Assembly (NCBI RefSeq): GCF_001279005.1
Contig: NZ_LGCN01000002.1
Span: 1-64,000 of the forward strand
Length of the DNA: 64,000 nt
Reading direction: 5' to 3'
Source: Streptomyces caelestis
GTDB lineage: Bacteria > Actinomycetota > Actinomycetes > Streptomycetales > Streptomycetaceae
The first letter of the stretch is position 1. Every line of letters starts with the position of its first letter. Below are positions 55,467 to 63,623 of the stretch, one piece after another. Both the position numbers and the translations under genes were made by a program. Under the pieces are notes generated by a model, which made no database searches, had not been told where the DNA came from, and saw only the letters and a list, made by a program, of their open reading frames with translations.

Positions 55467-55758
55467 GGACGCCTCCTCTCACAGCGGTCTTTCTTGTCTT
55501 TCCGCATCCCTATGGTCGTCCATGATGCGGAGGTCGCGCCAAGTGGATAGACGCCGCGCGGGGGGTTTGTGACGGTACTGGTGCACAGCTCGTCCGTCGA
55601 GAGTCCGGGTTTCCCAAGGGTCTTGGTGTAAACGGCTGCTGACTGTGAGTGAAATATGATTCTTCCCGGCGTACGGGTGAGGACGGGTGCGTACGGGTGA
55701 ACGCCCGGGTCGATACGATGCCGCCGCTCGACGTCGCACAACCGCACGGGGGAATGTC

Positions 55759-56919
55759 GTGTTCGGAATGGTCAGGCCGTGTCGGCACCGGCTCGGGGAG
55801 AAGCTCACCGCCCAGTGGACGGCCCACTTGTGCGGGCTGTGCCTCGCGTTGCGCGGGGACCACGGGCAGCTCGCGCGGATCGTCACCAACTACGACGGGC
55901 TCCTCATATCCGTCCTGACGGAGGCTCAGGCGGAACGCCCGGCCGCGGGGCGGCGCACCGCGGGGCCGTGCCCGCTGCGCGGCATGCGCACCGCGTCCGT
56001 CGCGCACGGGGAGGGTGCGCGGCTCGCGGCGGCCGTCTCCCTCGTCCTCGCCTCCGCCAAGGTGCGCGACCATGTCGCCGACGGCGACGGGGTGCTGGCG
56101 CGCGGACCGGTCGCGCTCGCCGCGCGCCGGGTCGCGGCGAGCTGGGACCGGGCGGGGGCGCGGAGCGGTTCGGCCGTCGGGTTCGACACCGCCGTCCTCG
56201 TCGACGCGGTGGACCGGCAGACCGGCATCGAGGCCCTCGCCGGGCCCGGCACCCCGATCCTCGCCGTCACCGAGCCGACCGAGACCGCGACGGCCGCGGC
56301 CTTCGCGCACACCGCGGTGCTGGCCGGCCGGCCGCGCAACGCCGTACCGCTCGCGGAGGCCGGACGCCTCTTCGGGCGTCTCGCGCATCTCCTGGACGCC
56401 GTGGAGGACCGGGATGCCGACGCCGCCTCGGGCGCCTGGAACCCGCTCGCCGCCACCGGGACCCCGCTCGAGGAGGCCCGCCGGCTCGCCGACGACGCGG
56501 TGCACGGCATCCGGCTCGCCCTGCGCGAGGTGGAGTTCGAGGACGGCGGTCTCGCGCACCGGCTGCTCGTCCATGAGTTGCCCAACTCCGTCCATCGTGC
56601 CTTCGGTACGGTCTCCTGTGCCCACGGAACCGGCCCTTACGCGCCGCCCGGCATTCCCGGTGGCCCGCTGCCCCCCGGGCCGCCGCGCCGCGACCGGCGC
56701 GGGCTGCTGGCCGGCTGCGCCGTGTGGCTGGGGCTCGCCTGCACCTGCCAACTGTGCTGCGGCACCTACGAGGACCCCTGGACCCGCGAGTCCAGGCAGG
56801 GGCCCTGCACCAACTGCGACTGCAGCGGGTGCGGCGACTGCTGCAACTGCTGTGAGTGCTGCAACTGCTGCGGTGAGGACGGCTGCTGCAGCGGGTGCGA
56901 CTGCGGCTGCGACTGCTGA
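55759..56919 (+). CDS. DUF5685 family protein with extremely Cys-rich C-terminus
   Basis: This 386-aa protein begins at GTG 55759 (MFGMVRPCRHRLGEKLTAQW). The N-terminal region has spaced Cys residues (RPCRHRL, HLCGLCLALRG, GPCPLRG), and the middle 250 residues are mainly helical, fitting DUF5685. The last 59 residues contain 22 Cys in CC, C-x-C and C-x2-C patterns (for example CSGCGDCCNCCECCNCCGED), after a short hydrophobic stretch GLLAGCAVWLGLACTCQLCC. This resembles metallothionein or a scaffold for Fe-S or zinc clusters. It is divergent from sepF. The function is unknown. Confidence 0.82.
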   Translation: MFGMVRPCRHRLGEKLTAQWTAHLCGLCLALRGDHGQLARIVTNYDGLLISVLTEAQAERPAAGRRTAGPCPLRGMRTASVAHGEGARLAAAVSLVLASAKVRDHVADGDGVLARGPVALAARRVAASWDRAGARSGSAVGFDTAVLVDAVDRQTGIEALAGPGTPILAVTEPTETATAAAFAHTAVLAGRPRNAVPLAEAGRLFGRLAHLLDAVEDRDADAASGAWNPLAATGTPLEEARRLADDAVHGIRLALREVEFEDGGLAHRLLVHELPNSVHRAFGTVSCAHGTGPYAPPGIPGGPLPPGPPRRDRRGLLAGCAVWLGLACTCQLCCGTYEDPWTRESRQGPCTNCDCSGCGDCCNCCECCNCCGEDGCCSGCDCGCDC

Positions 56920-57215
56920 CGGACCGGTTATCCGGAGGGGCGAATTCCGGACACCGTGCGGTTGTTCGACCGGTCGTGAGGCGGGTGTGACCACTGGTAA
57001 CGCAGTCTCGCACCCGGACCAAATCTCCTAGACGGTTCAAAGGTCGACGTCCAAAAGGCACCCTTGCGCCGAACGGTCGGTCGGCCGAATACTCGCCCAC
57101 AGCGCTTGTCAGGAGCACGGCGTGTTCGGAATCCGGGCACCCGGCTCCCTGGCTGCGCCTCACCGGGCCCACAACCCCACGAGGGCCCCCTACTTCCTTT
57201 GTGGAGGAACGAGAA

Positions 57216-58121
57216 GTGAGGATCAAGCGCACCACCCCCCGCAGCGGCATCTCGAGACGGACTCGGCTGATCGCCGTATCCACCGGCCTCGTGGCCGCCG
57301 CCGCGATCGCGGTCCCCAGCGCGAACGCGTCCGACACCCCCACCACCTTCAGCTCCGCCGAGCTCAAGAGCGTCAGCGGCTCGGTGCTGAAGGCCGACGT
57401 CCCGGGCACCGCCTGGGCCGTCGACAGCAAGACCAACCGGGTGCTCCTGACCGTCGACAGCACCGTCTCCCAGGCCGAGATCAACAAGATCAAGCGGCAG
57501 GCCGGGGACGAAGCCGGTGCGATCACCGTCAAGCGCACCCCGGGCAAGATCAGCAAGCTCATCCAGGGCGGCGACGCCATCTACGCGAGCAGCTGGCGCT
57601 GCTCCCTCGGCTTCAACGTCCAGGACAGCAGCGGCACCCAGTACTTCCTGACCGCCGGTCACTGCACCGACGGCGCGGGCACCTGGTACTCCAACTCCGC
57701 GCGCACCACGGCCATCGGCTCGACGGCCGGGTCCAGCTTCCCGGGCAACGACTACGGCATCGTCCGGTACACCGGGTCCGTCAGCCGGCCCGGCACCGCG
57801 AACGGCGTGGACATCACCCGCGCGGCCACCCCGAGCGTGGGCACCACCGTCATCCGTGACGGCTCCACCACCGGCACCCACAGCGGCCGGGTCACCGCCC
57901 TGAACGCCACCGTCAACTACGGCGGCGGCGACATCGTCTCCGGTCTCATCCAGACCACGGTCTGCGCCGAGCCCGGCGACTCCGGCGGCGCGCTCTACGG
58001 CAGCAACGGCACCGCGTACGGTCTGACCTCCGGCGGCAGCGGCAACTGCTCCTCCGGCGGCACGACCTTCTTCCAGCCGGTGACGGAGGCCCTGAGCGCC
58101 TACGGCGTCAGCGTCTACTAG
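57216..58121 (+). CDS. Streptogrisin B-like secreted serine protease (S1)
   Basis: The 301-aa preproenzyme closely resembles streptogrisin B. Residues 1-38 are a signal peptide, about 39-115 an alpha-lytic-protease-type propeptide ([40 protein letters not shown]), and from about 116 the mature enzyme. The catalytic triad is His in FLTAGHCTD, Asp in [11 protein letters not shown] and Ser in [14 protein letters not shown]; disulfide Cys residues are conserved. GTG 57216 has GGAGG at 57203-57207. A terminator follows at 58177-58211. Confidence 0.95.
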   Translation: MRIKRTTPRSGISRRTRLIAVSTGLVAAAAIAVPSANASDTPTTFSSAELKSVSGSVLKADVPGTAWAVDSKTNRVLLTVDSTVSQAEINKIKRQAGDEAGAITVKRTPGKISKLIQGGDAIYASSWRCSLGFNVQDSSGTQYFLTAGHCTDGAGTWYSNSARTTAIGSTAGSSFPGNDYGIVRYTGSVSRPGTANGVDITRAATPSVGTTVIRDGSTTGTHSGRVTALNATVNYGGGDIVSGLIQTTVCAEPGDSGGALYGSNGTAYGLTSGGSGNCSSGGTTFFQPVTEALSAYGVSVY

Positions 58122-58176
58122 GCCGGCCCGCCGGGACCGGCCGGCGCCACCGGTCCCCTCGCAGCCGGCAGCACGA

Positions 58177-58211
58177 CGAGCCCCCGCACGCGACAGCCGT
58201 GCGGGGGCTCG
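58177..58211 (+). terminator. Terminator after the streptogrisin B-like gene
   Basis: A 14-bp stem (58177-58190 with 58198-58211) closes a 7-nt loop, 56 nt after the stop codon. Confidence 0.8.
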
Positions 58212-58705
58212 CCCTTGTCCGGGACGTGCGGACCGACCGCGTCGAGGCCCGAGGACGTCTCCCCGCCCGACACCGTGAAGCGGTCCGCGGCGCGCCGGGC
58301 CGAGGCGGACCGCGGACGCGTCCGACACCCCGCGCCACCGGCCCCGGGACCGGTGCGGGAGCAACGTCCGCCCGCCGCGCCGCTCCTGGGGCAGGGCCAT
58401 GGAGGGGCGAATTCAAGCCAAGGTCGGCTTCCGCGCATCCCGCCGCCGGTTACTCACCCGTAGCGTTTGCAGTCCGAACCGCCCTGCGTGTCCATGGCCT
58501 GTCAGGACATAGGGGGCGTGAGGTCGTTGCCGTACGCGCGTCCTGAAGTCGACCTTGTGTGCCCCCTGTCGGGTTCGGAAGAGTGGGCGCCGTTCGACCG
58601 GCGCGGACGTGGCTTCTTTCGTGTTCTGCCCCCGCAGCCGTACACCTTCCGGTCCGGAGAGGCCCCCACGACCTTCCGGACCGTCCCCCCACAGGAGGAC
58701 GTGAG
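58212..58705 (+). other. Intergenic region between the two protease genes
   Basis: No protein family could be recognised in any frame of this 494-nt stretch; several open frames exist but look like GC-driven artefacts. Close to the second protease, CCTTCCGG occurs twice (about 58646 and 58672) around CCGGTCCGGAG and may form leader structure. Confidence 0.4.
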
Positions 58706-59788
58706 TTGAAGCACCGACGCATACCCGGGCGACGTGCGGTCGTGGCGGGTGCGGGCATCGCCGCGCTGGCCGCCGGCGCGGTCACCTTCCAGACTGCGAA
58801 CGCCAGCGAGGTTCCGGCGGACTTCGCGCCCCGGCCCCTCTCGGTCGGAGCGGCCGGAAAGCTCGCCTCGACGCTCACCCAGGACCTGGGCGCCGACGCG
58901 GCGGGAACGTACTACGACGCGAAGAGCGAGTCCCTCGTGGTGAACGTGCTCGACGAGGCCGCGGCCGAGACCGTCGAGTCGGCCGGCGCCAGGGCGAGAG
59001 TCGTGGCGAACTCCCTCGCCGAGCTGAAGAGCGCGCGCACCACCCTCGAACAGGACGCCACCGTCCCGGGCACCGCCTGGGTGACCGACCCGACCACCAA
59101 CAAGATCGTCGTCACCGCGGACCGCACGGTCTCCGAGGCCGAGTGGGCCAAGCTGGCGGAGGTCGTCGACTCGCTGGGCGCCAAGGCCGAACTGCGGCGT
59201 ACCAAGGGAGAGTACAAGCCCTTCGTGGCGGGCGGCGACGCCATCACCGGAGACGGCGGACGCTGCTCGCTCGGCTTCAACGTGACCAAGGGCGGCGAGC
59301 CGCACTTCCTCACCGCCGGGCACTGCACCGAGGGGATCTCCACCTGGTCGGACTCCTCGGGCACCGTGATCGGCGAGAACGCGGCGTCCAGCTTCCCGGG
59401 TGACGACTACGGCCTGGTCAAGTACACCGCCGACGTCGCCCACCCGAGCGAGGTGAACCTCTACGACGGCTCCACGCAGGCGATCTCCGGCACCATCGAG
59501 GCCACCGTCGGCATGCGGGTCACCCGCAGCGGCTCCACGACCCAGGTGCACTCCGGCACGGTCACCGGTCTGGACGCCACCGTGAACTACGGCAACGGCG
59601 ACATCGTCCACGGCCTGATCCAGACCACGGTCTGCGCCGAGCCCGGCGACAGCGGCGGCTCGCTCTTCTCGGGCGGCAGCGCGGTCGGCCTCACCTCCGG
59701 CGGCAGCGGCGACTGCACCTCGGGCGGTACGACCTTCTTCCAGCCGGTGACGGAGGCTCTCGCGGCGACCGGCGCCCGGATCGGCTGA
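58706..59788 (+). CDS. Streptogrisin-type secreted serine protease (S1), TTG start
   Basis: This 360-aa preproenzyme has signal residues 1-35 ([20 protein letters not shown]), a longer propeptide (about 36-185) containing an alpha-lytic-protease pro domain ([37 protein letters not shown]), and a mature S1E domain. The triad is [20 protein letters not shown] and [14 protein letters not shown]. The start is TTG 58706, supported by AGGAGG at 58693-58698; no ATG or GTG is in frame at the right place. It shares the end [11 protein letters not shown] with its upstream neighbour, so the two are tandem paralogues with different pro-regions. Confidence 0.94.
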   Translation: MKHRRIPGRRAVVAGAGIAALAAGAVTFQTANASEVPADFAPRPLSVGAAGKLASTLTQDLGADAAGTYYDAKSESLVVNVLDEAAAETVESAGARARVVANSLAELKSARTTLEQDATVPGTAWVTDPTTNKIVVTADRTVSEAEWAKLAEVVDSLGAKAELRRTKGEYKPFVAGGDAITGDGGRCSLGFNVTKGGEPHFLTAGHCTEGISTWSDSSGTVIGENAASSFPGDDYGLVKYTADVAHPSEVNLYDGSTQAISGTIEATVGMRVTRSGSTTQVHSGTVTGLDATVNYGNGDIVHGLIQTTVCAEPGDSGGSLFSGGSAVGLTSGGSGDCTSGGTTFFQPVTEALAATGARIG

Positions 59789-59806
59789 CCTCCGCCCCCC
59801 TGCGAC

Positions 59807-59836
59807 GGCCCGTCCCTCCGCACGGAGGGGCGGGCC
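59807..59836. terminator. Terminator after the second protease gene
   Basis: A 14-bp stem with one G-U pair (59807-59820 with 59823-59836) lies between convergent stops at 59788 and 59841. Confidence 0.75.
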
Positions 59837-59840
59837 GGTC

Positions 59841-60179
59841 TCAGTTGGCCCACGGCGGCACCACGCGTGTGCCGTCGGCCAGGGTCGCCTCCAGGCCGCG
59901 GGACGTGGTGACCCAGGAGACGGCGACCTCGGTGGCCGGGTTCTCGACGGCGAGGGTCGCGCCGGGGTTGATGATCACCGTGTCGCCGGCGGTGACACGG
60001 TGAGTGGTGCCCTCGAGGGTGATCAGCAGTTCGCCGGAGAGCAGATGGAAGATCTCCTCCCGGTTGACGGTGTGCGCGGGCGCCCTGGTGCCGGCGGGAA
60101 TCTCACCCCGCCAGGCGCACAGCTCCCTGCTGCCGGTCGGTGAAGATGGGGTGCCGGTGCTTCGCAGCAACCGGAACAA
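59841..60179 (-). pseudogene. Cupin-domain gene, N-terminus replaced by transposon sequence
   Basis: The open frame encodes 112 aa. From about residue 16 it is a normal small cupin (ELCAWRGEIPAGTRAPAHTV, NREEIFHLLSGELLITLEGT, GDTVIINPGATLAVENPATE), with His/Glu residues of the metal site. The first residues (FRLLRSTGTPSSP) run into antisense TnpB sequence, and the only start is a TTG inside the insertion. The original start appears lost at a junction near 60150-60165. The core could still fold, but expression would need a promoter from the element. Confidence 0.6.
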
Positions 60180-60716
60180 GGCCCGGGTGAAGGTCGCCCG
60201 CGCTCACGCGCGAGTGGCCGACGCACGCCGCGAGTTCCACCACCAGCTCTCCACGAAGCTGATCCGCGAGAACCAAGCGGTCGCCCTGGAGGACTTGGCG
60301 GTGAAAGGGCTCGCGCGCACGCGCCTGGCCAAGTCCGTCCACGGCGCCGGATGGTCGGCGTTCGTCGGGATGCTGGAGTACAAGGCCGCCCGCTATGGGC
60401 GCACCTTCGTGAAGATCGGCCGCTTCGAGCCCACCAGTCAGGTGTGCTCCGTATGCGGCGTCAAGGACGGCCCTAAGCCGCTCAGCGTCCGCGTGTGGAC
60501 GTGCGGGGCGTGCGGGACCGTCCTGGACCGGGACATCAACGCGGCGGTCAACGTCGCCAAGGCCGCTGGACTGGCGGTGACAGCCTGTGGAGCGCAGGTA
60601 AGACGGGCACCCGTGCCCGCACCGCGCGGCGAAGCAGGAACCCACCCGAAGCGACCCACACCGCTGGTGTGGGAGCAGGCGGGAATCCCGGGCCTTCAGG
60701 TCCGGGAGGATGTCAA
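60155..60716 (+). mobile_element. Truncated TnpB insertion element (right end kept)
   Basis: The element is a remnant of about 560 nt. Its right end has the hairpin CCCGGGCCT-TCA-GGTCCGGG (60687-60706) followed by AGGATGTCAA, the usual layout of TnpB-associated right ends, where the 3' end of the gene overlaps the guide (omega) RNA. The left end and any TnpA are missing. It lies between a headless cupin gene and a tail-only lipase gene, so it marks a deletion or rearrangement. Confidence 0.75.
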
Positions 60717-60732
60717 CGCAGCCAATACCTGA
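60160..60732 (+). pseudogene. C-terminal half of a TnpB (IS200/IS605 or IS607 type)
   Basis: From about 60160 the frame encodes NRNKARVKVARAHARVADAR, the RuvC-II Glu in AVALEDLAVKGLARTRLAKS, GWSAFVGMLEYKAARYGRTF, the zinc finger CSVCGVKDGPKPL...CGACG and the RuvC-III Asp in LDRDINAAVNVAKAAGL. The N-terminal half, including the RuvC-I Asp and the target-adjacent-motif recognition region, is absent, so the nuclease cannot be functional. The frame appears open upstream only because it reads through the antisense of the cupin gene. Confidence 0.85.
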
Positions 60733-60896
60733 CCGGGCCGAGCGTGCGCAACGTCCTGCTCCAGGACCTCTGCCCGCTCGACCTGTCCGAGCACCTGGCG
60801 ATCGGGCTGTTCGACCGGGTCGCCTTCCACGAGGTGGCCAACGCCCTCGACCCGGCCCGCGCCACGCCCACGACCTGCGCCTCCGCGTTCAGCTGA
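60720..60896 (+). pseudogene. C-terminal fragment of a secreted lipase/alpha-beta hydrolase
   Basis: After the element's right end the frame reads YLTGPSVRNVLLQDLCPLDL, SEHLAIGLFDRVAFHEVANA and LDPARATPTTCASAFS, ending in TGA. This matches my recollection of the C-terminal end of Streptomyces secreted lipases: a loop Cys, the catalytic His in SEHLAIG, a final helix and NALDPA with a second Cys. The nucleophile Ser and most of the protein are missing. It is therefore a remnant truncated at the TnpB insertion. Confidence 0.65.
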
Positions 60897-60922
60897 CACG
60901 TGTCCACACGGGCGCGCGCGGC

Positions 60923-60959
60923 GGGGCCCCGTCCGGCCTGAGCCGCCGGACGGGGCCCC
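60923..60959. terminator. Bidirectional terminator
   Basis: A perfect 15-bp stem (60923-60937 with 60945-60959) closes a 7-nt loop, between the lipase remnant and the convergent LPMO gene. Confidence 0.85.
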
Positions 60960-60968
60960 GGGTCACCT

Positions 60969-62018
60969 TCAGCGGCCGTGCCGCCCGGTCGCCGTGCGCC
61001 GTCGCGCGGAGGCGAACAGCGCCGCCGAGCCGAGCGCCAGCGCCGCGGCGCCGCCGATCATCAGGTACGGGGTGGTGCCGTCTCCGCCGGTCTCCGCGAG
61101 GTTCCGCGACGATCCCGCTGCCTTCGGCCGGTTGGCGGTGGCGCCGTCGTCGGCGGTCTCCGAGGCGGTGTCGCCGTCCGCCGCGGCCGGCTCCGCCGAG
61201 GTGTGGGGGTCGTCGTCGCCGTGCCCGTGGTTCTCGACGGTCGACCTGCCGGCGCCCGCCTCGATCTGCTCCTCGGACGGGGCGGAGGCGGCCGGGGCCG
61301 GGGCGGCGGCCTCCTTCGGGGTCCCGCCCGAGCCGGCGGCGGCCTCGCCGCTGCCCGCCTTGCCCCCACCCGCCTGGGATCCGCCGCCGAAGACGACGTC
61401 GGAGCAGGAGTAGAACGCCTCCGGGCTGTCCGACCGCTGCCAGACCGCGTACAGCAGCTGCCTGCCGGAGCGCTCGGGGAGGGTGCCGGCGAAGGTGTAG
61501 AACCCGCCCGAGGCGGCCGGGTCGGTGACGGTCGCCACCGGGTTCGCCAGGTCCAGGTCGTCCCAGGCCAGCGGCTGCGACGGGTCGTAGCCGGGCTTGG
61601 TGATGTACACCGTGAAAGTCCCCTTGTGCGGGGCGGTCACGCGGTACTCGAAGGTGTGCGAGCCGCTGCTCACGCTCGTCGCCGGCCAGTCGGCGCGGGC
61701 CAGGTCGAGCCCCTTGAACGCCTCGTTGCCGGCGCTGCACAGCTCGCCGTCGGGGATGAGCTCCCGGTGGCGTCCGCCGGCGTCGCCGATGCGGATGCCG
61801 TTCCAGTCGTACAGCGCCTGGGTGCCGCCGGCCGCGACCGCCGCCCCGCACGCCGCCGACTTCGGGCTCTCCGGGCCCTCGGCGTAGCACTGCGAGACCC
61901 GGCTGACCGGGTCGCCCATCGAACCGTGCGCGGACGCCGGCGCGGCGGACAGCCCGGTCAGGGCGAGCGGAACGAGGCCGACGGCGGTGGCGACAGCGGC
62001 CTTGCGGCGTGCGGGCAT
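60969..62018 (-). CDS. AA10 lytic polysaccharide monooxygenase with sortase signal
   Basis: This 349-aa protein has a signal peptide 1-30; cleavage after ASA exposes His31 (HGSMGDPVSRVSQCY), the N-terminal ligand of the copper histidine brace. The AA10 domain spans about 31-205 with the second His in SSGSHTFEYRVTAPHKGTF and conserved Cys pairs, ending QLLYAVWQRSDSPEAFYSCS. An acidic Gly/Ala/Pro linker leads to LAETG (307-311), a TM helix (YLMIGGAAALALGSAALFAS) and the basic tail RRRTATGRHGR: a sortase sorting signal of the LAXTG type. It likely oxidises chitin or cellulose at the cell wall surface. GAGGAG precedes the start. Confidence 0.93.
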   Translation of the reverse strand: MPARRKAAVATAVGLVPLALTGLSAAPASAHGSMGDPVSRVSQCYAEGPESPKSAACGAAVAAGGTQALYDWNGIRIGDAGGRHRELIPDGELCSAGNEAFKGLDLARADWPATSVSSGSHTFEYRVTAPHKGTFTVYITKPGYDPSQPLAWDDLDLANPVATVTDPAASGGFYTFAGTLPERSGRQLLYAVWQRSDSPEAFYSCSDVVFGGGSQAGGGKAGSGEAAAGSGGTPKEAAAPAPAASAPSEEQIEAGAGRSTVENHGHGDDDPHTSAEPAAADGDTASETADDGATANRPKAAGSSRNLAETGGDGTTPYLMIGGAAALALGSAALFASARRRTATGRHGR

Positions 62019-62218
62019 GGGGCAGCAACTCCTCGACAGCGATCACTGGATCGGGGTGGGGGGTGGTGAATCCCGTGGGGGTGGCTCAGAAACTAGCCCC
62101 CCGAACCAGCGGAATCGCCTGTCGAAGGCCGCGGAGGGAGATCCTTATGGCCGCGTTAAGGGAGTGCTCAGGCTGGGATCAGGTAGGCGCCCGCCGGATC
62201 GGGCGGGTGCCGGGACGG

Positions 62219-62353
62219 TCAGCCGTCGGGCCACCAGGTGCGGGCGATGTCCTCGCGGACCTCGGGTCGTCCCGCGGGGCGCTCGTCGGCCTCCTCACGG
62301 ATCCGGCGGGTGTCCGTCCTCCTCGGGGGCTTCTGCACGGTGACACGGCGCAT
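62219..62353 (-). CDS. 44-aa small basic/acidic protein
   Basis: An ORF on the minus strand starts at ATG 62353 with AAGGAGG (62360-62366) 5-6 nt upstream and encodes MRRVTVQKPPRRTDTRRIRE followed by EADERPAGRPEVREDIARTW, ending WPDG. It has charge clustering (basic first half, acidic second half) and a C-terminal WWPDG. The strong ribosome site and codon-position GC bias support a real gene. I have no family for it. It lies in the gap between the LPMO gene and the methyltransferase. Confidence 0.65.
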   Translation of the reverse strand: MRRVTVQKPPRRTDTRRIREEADERPAGRPEVREDIARTWWPDG

Positions 62354-62491
62354 GGCTGCCTCCTTCGGGGTCCACCGGGTTCCGTGTTCTCACGGAGGCG
62401 GACCTTTCGGGGGAGAGTTCCTCATCGGTCCCGTTCTGTCTGTGGCCGCTGTCACGAATCGATTGTCAGTGGGGGGTGTCACTCTGGGGCC

Positions 62492-63112
62492 ATGACGATC
62501 CACGGCGGTGACGGGGCGGGTACCGACGGTGTCGACTGGGACGCGGAGGCCGCCGCGTTCGACGAGGATCCGGACCATGGGCTGCGCGATCCGGAGGTGC
62601 GCGCGGCCTGGGCGGCGCGGCTGCGGGCCTGGCTGCCGGGGCGGCCCGGTGCCGTCCTCGACCTCGGCTGCGGCACCGGCAGCCTGTCCCTCCTCGCGGC
62701 CGGGCGGGGGCACCGGGTGACCGGCGTCGACCGTTTTTCGGCGATGGTGGCGCTCGCCCGGGAGAAGCTCGCCGGGCGTGACGCCGTGTTCCTCGTCGGC
62801 GACGCGACGGCGCCACCGGTCGGCGAGGAGCGCTACGACGCCGTCCTGGTCCGGCACGTGCTGTGGACGCTGCCCGAACCGGACCGGGCGCTGCGGCGCT
62901 GGCGGGACCCGCTGCGGCCCGGAGGACGGCTGGTGCTGGTCGAGGGGGTGTGGGGGACGGTGAGCCCGGTCGGCATACCCGCCGGCCGGCTCGCCGCCCT
63001 CCTGGCCCCGCTCGGCGGGCGGGTGGGCGTGGAGCGGCTGTCCCCGGACACGGCGCTGTGGGGCCGGGACGTGGACGACGAGCGGTACGCGGTGGTCGCG
63101 GTCCCGGACTGA
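62492..63112 (+). CDS. Class I SAM-dependent methyltransferase
   Basis: This 206-aa protein has a typical SAM fold: motif I AVLDLGCGTGSLSLLAAGRG (about residues 54-73), motif II region VTGVDRFSAMVALAREKL, motif III FLVGDATAPPVG and motif IV YDAVLVRHVLWTLPEPDRAL (about 113-132). The substrate is unknown; the arrangement resembles UbiE/COQ5-like small-molecule methyltransferases. ATG 62492 begins just before the fold; no ribosome site is obvious. Stops of this gene and the DUF402 gene are 10 nt apart. Confidence 0.85.
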   Translation: MTIHGGDGAGTDGVDWDAEAAAFDEDPDHGLRDPEVRAAWAARLRAWLPGRPGAVLDLGCGTGSLSLLAAGRGHRVTGVDRFSAMVALAREKLAGRDAVFLVGDATAPPVGEERYDAVLVRHVLWTLPEPDRALRRWRDPLRPGGRLVLVEGVWGTVSPVGIPAGRLAALLAPLGGRVGVERLSPDTALWGRDVDDERYAVVAVPD

Positions 63113-63122
63113 TCCGGCGCCC

Positions 63123-63623
63123 TCAGGCGAGCAGCGCGCCGAACCCGCCCTCGCGGGCCCGGGCGTCCAGCTCGTCGAGGGCGGCCACCGCGGCGGCCGC
63201 CGCCTCGGGATCCGTGGTGAGCAGACCGCTCGCCGCGAACTCGTCCTCGTCTAGCCGCCGTACGTCCGTGCCGTCCGCGGAGACCCATAGGTCCAGGTCG
63301 AGGTCCTCGACGACCAGCCGGCCGCCGGAGAACTCGGCCGGCCGGGTGATGTCGCAGTAGTGGCCCTTGAGGGTGCCGTCGGCGGCGCGGACCTCCTTCA
63401 CCGAGTACCACCGGTCGCGCCAGTAGTGCTCCGTGAACACGTCACCGGGTTCGAAGCGGACGAAACCGAAGTCGCGCACGCCGTCACCCGCCCAGGGGGC
63501 GCGCACGGTGGCGCGGGTGCCGTCGTCGGCGAGCAGTTCGGCCGGGTAGCGGATCTTCATCCGTCCCGCCTTGACGAGCACGACCTCCACCCGCGTCGGC
63601 CCGTCAGCCGAGTGCGCGGACAT
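63123..63623 (-). CDS. DUF402 domain protein (FomD/Ntdp-like)
   Basis: This 166-aa protein has DUF402 marks: VEVVLVKAGRMKIRYPAELL (about residues 12-31), FGFVRFEPGDVFTEHYWRDR, WYSVKEVRAADGTLKGHYCD (Asp/Tyr of the metal site) and VVEDLDLDLWVSADGTDVRR (about 103-122). Characterised relatives hydrolyse nucleoside di- or triphosphates or CMP-linked intermediates. Its start overlaps the 3' end of the upstream GNAT gene by 20 nt, so they are one operon. Confidence 0.85.
   Translation of the reverse strand: MSAHSADGPTRVEVVLVKAGRMKIRYPAELLADDGTRATVRAPWAGDGVRDFGFVRFEPGDVFTEHYWRDRWYSVKEVRAADGTLKGHYCDITRPAEFSGGRLVVEDLDLDLWVSADGTDVRRLDEDEFAASGLLTTDPEAAAAAVAALDELDARAREGGFGALLA

Noticed and set aside
58118..58546. 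Possible small genes between the two protease genes
   Set aside because: The frames overlap each other on both strands, show no recognisable motifs or ribosome sites, and part of the region is a terminator.
60004..60159. Full-length TnpB reading frame beginning at 60004
   Set aside because: Upstream of about 60160 the frame is the antisense of the cupin core, so the TnpB N-terminus is absent and the frame is open by chance.
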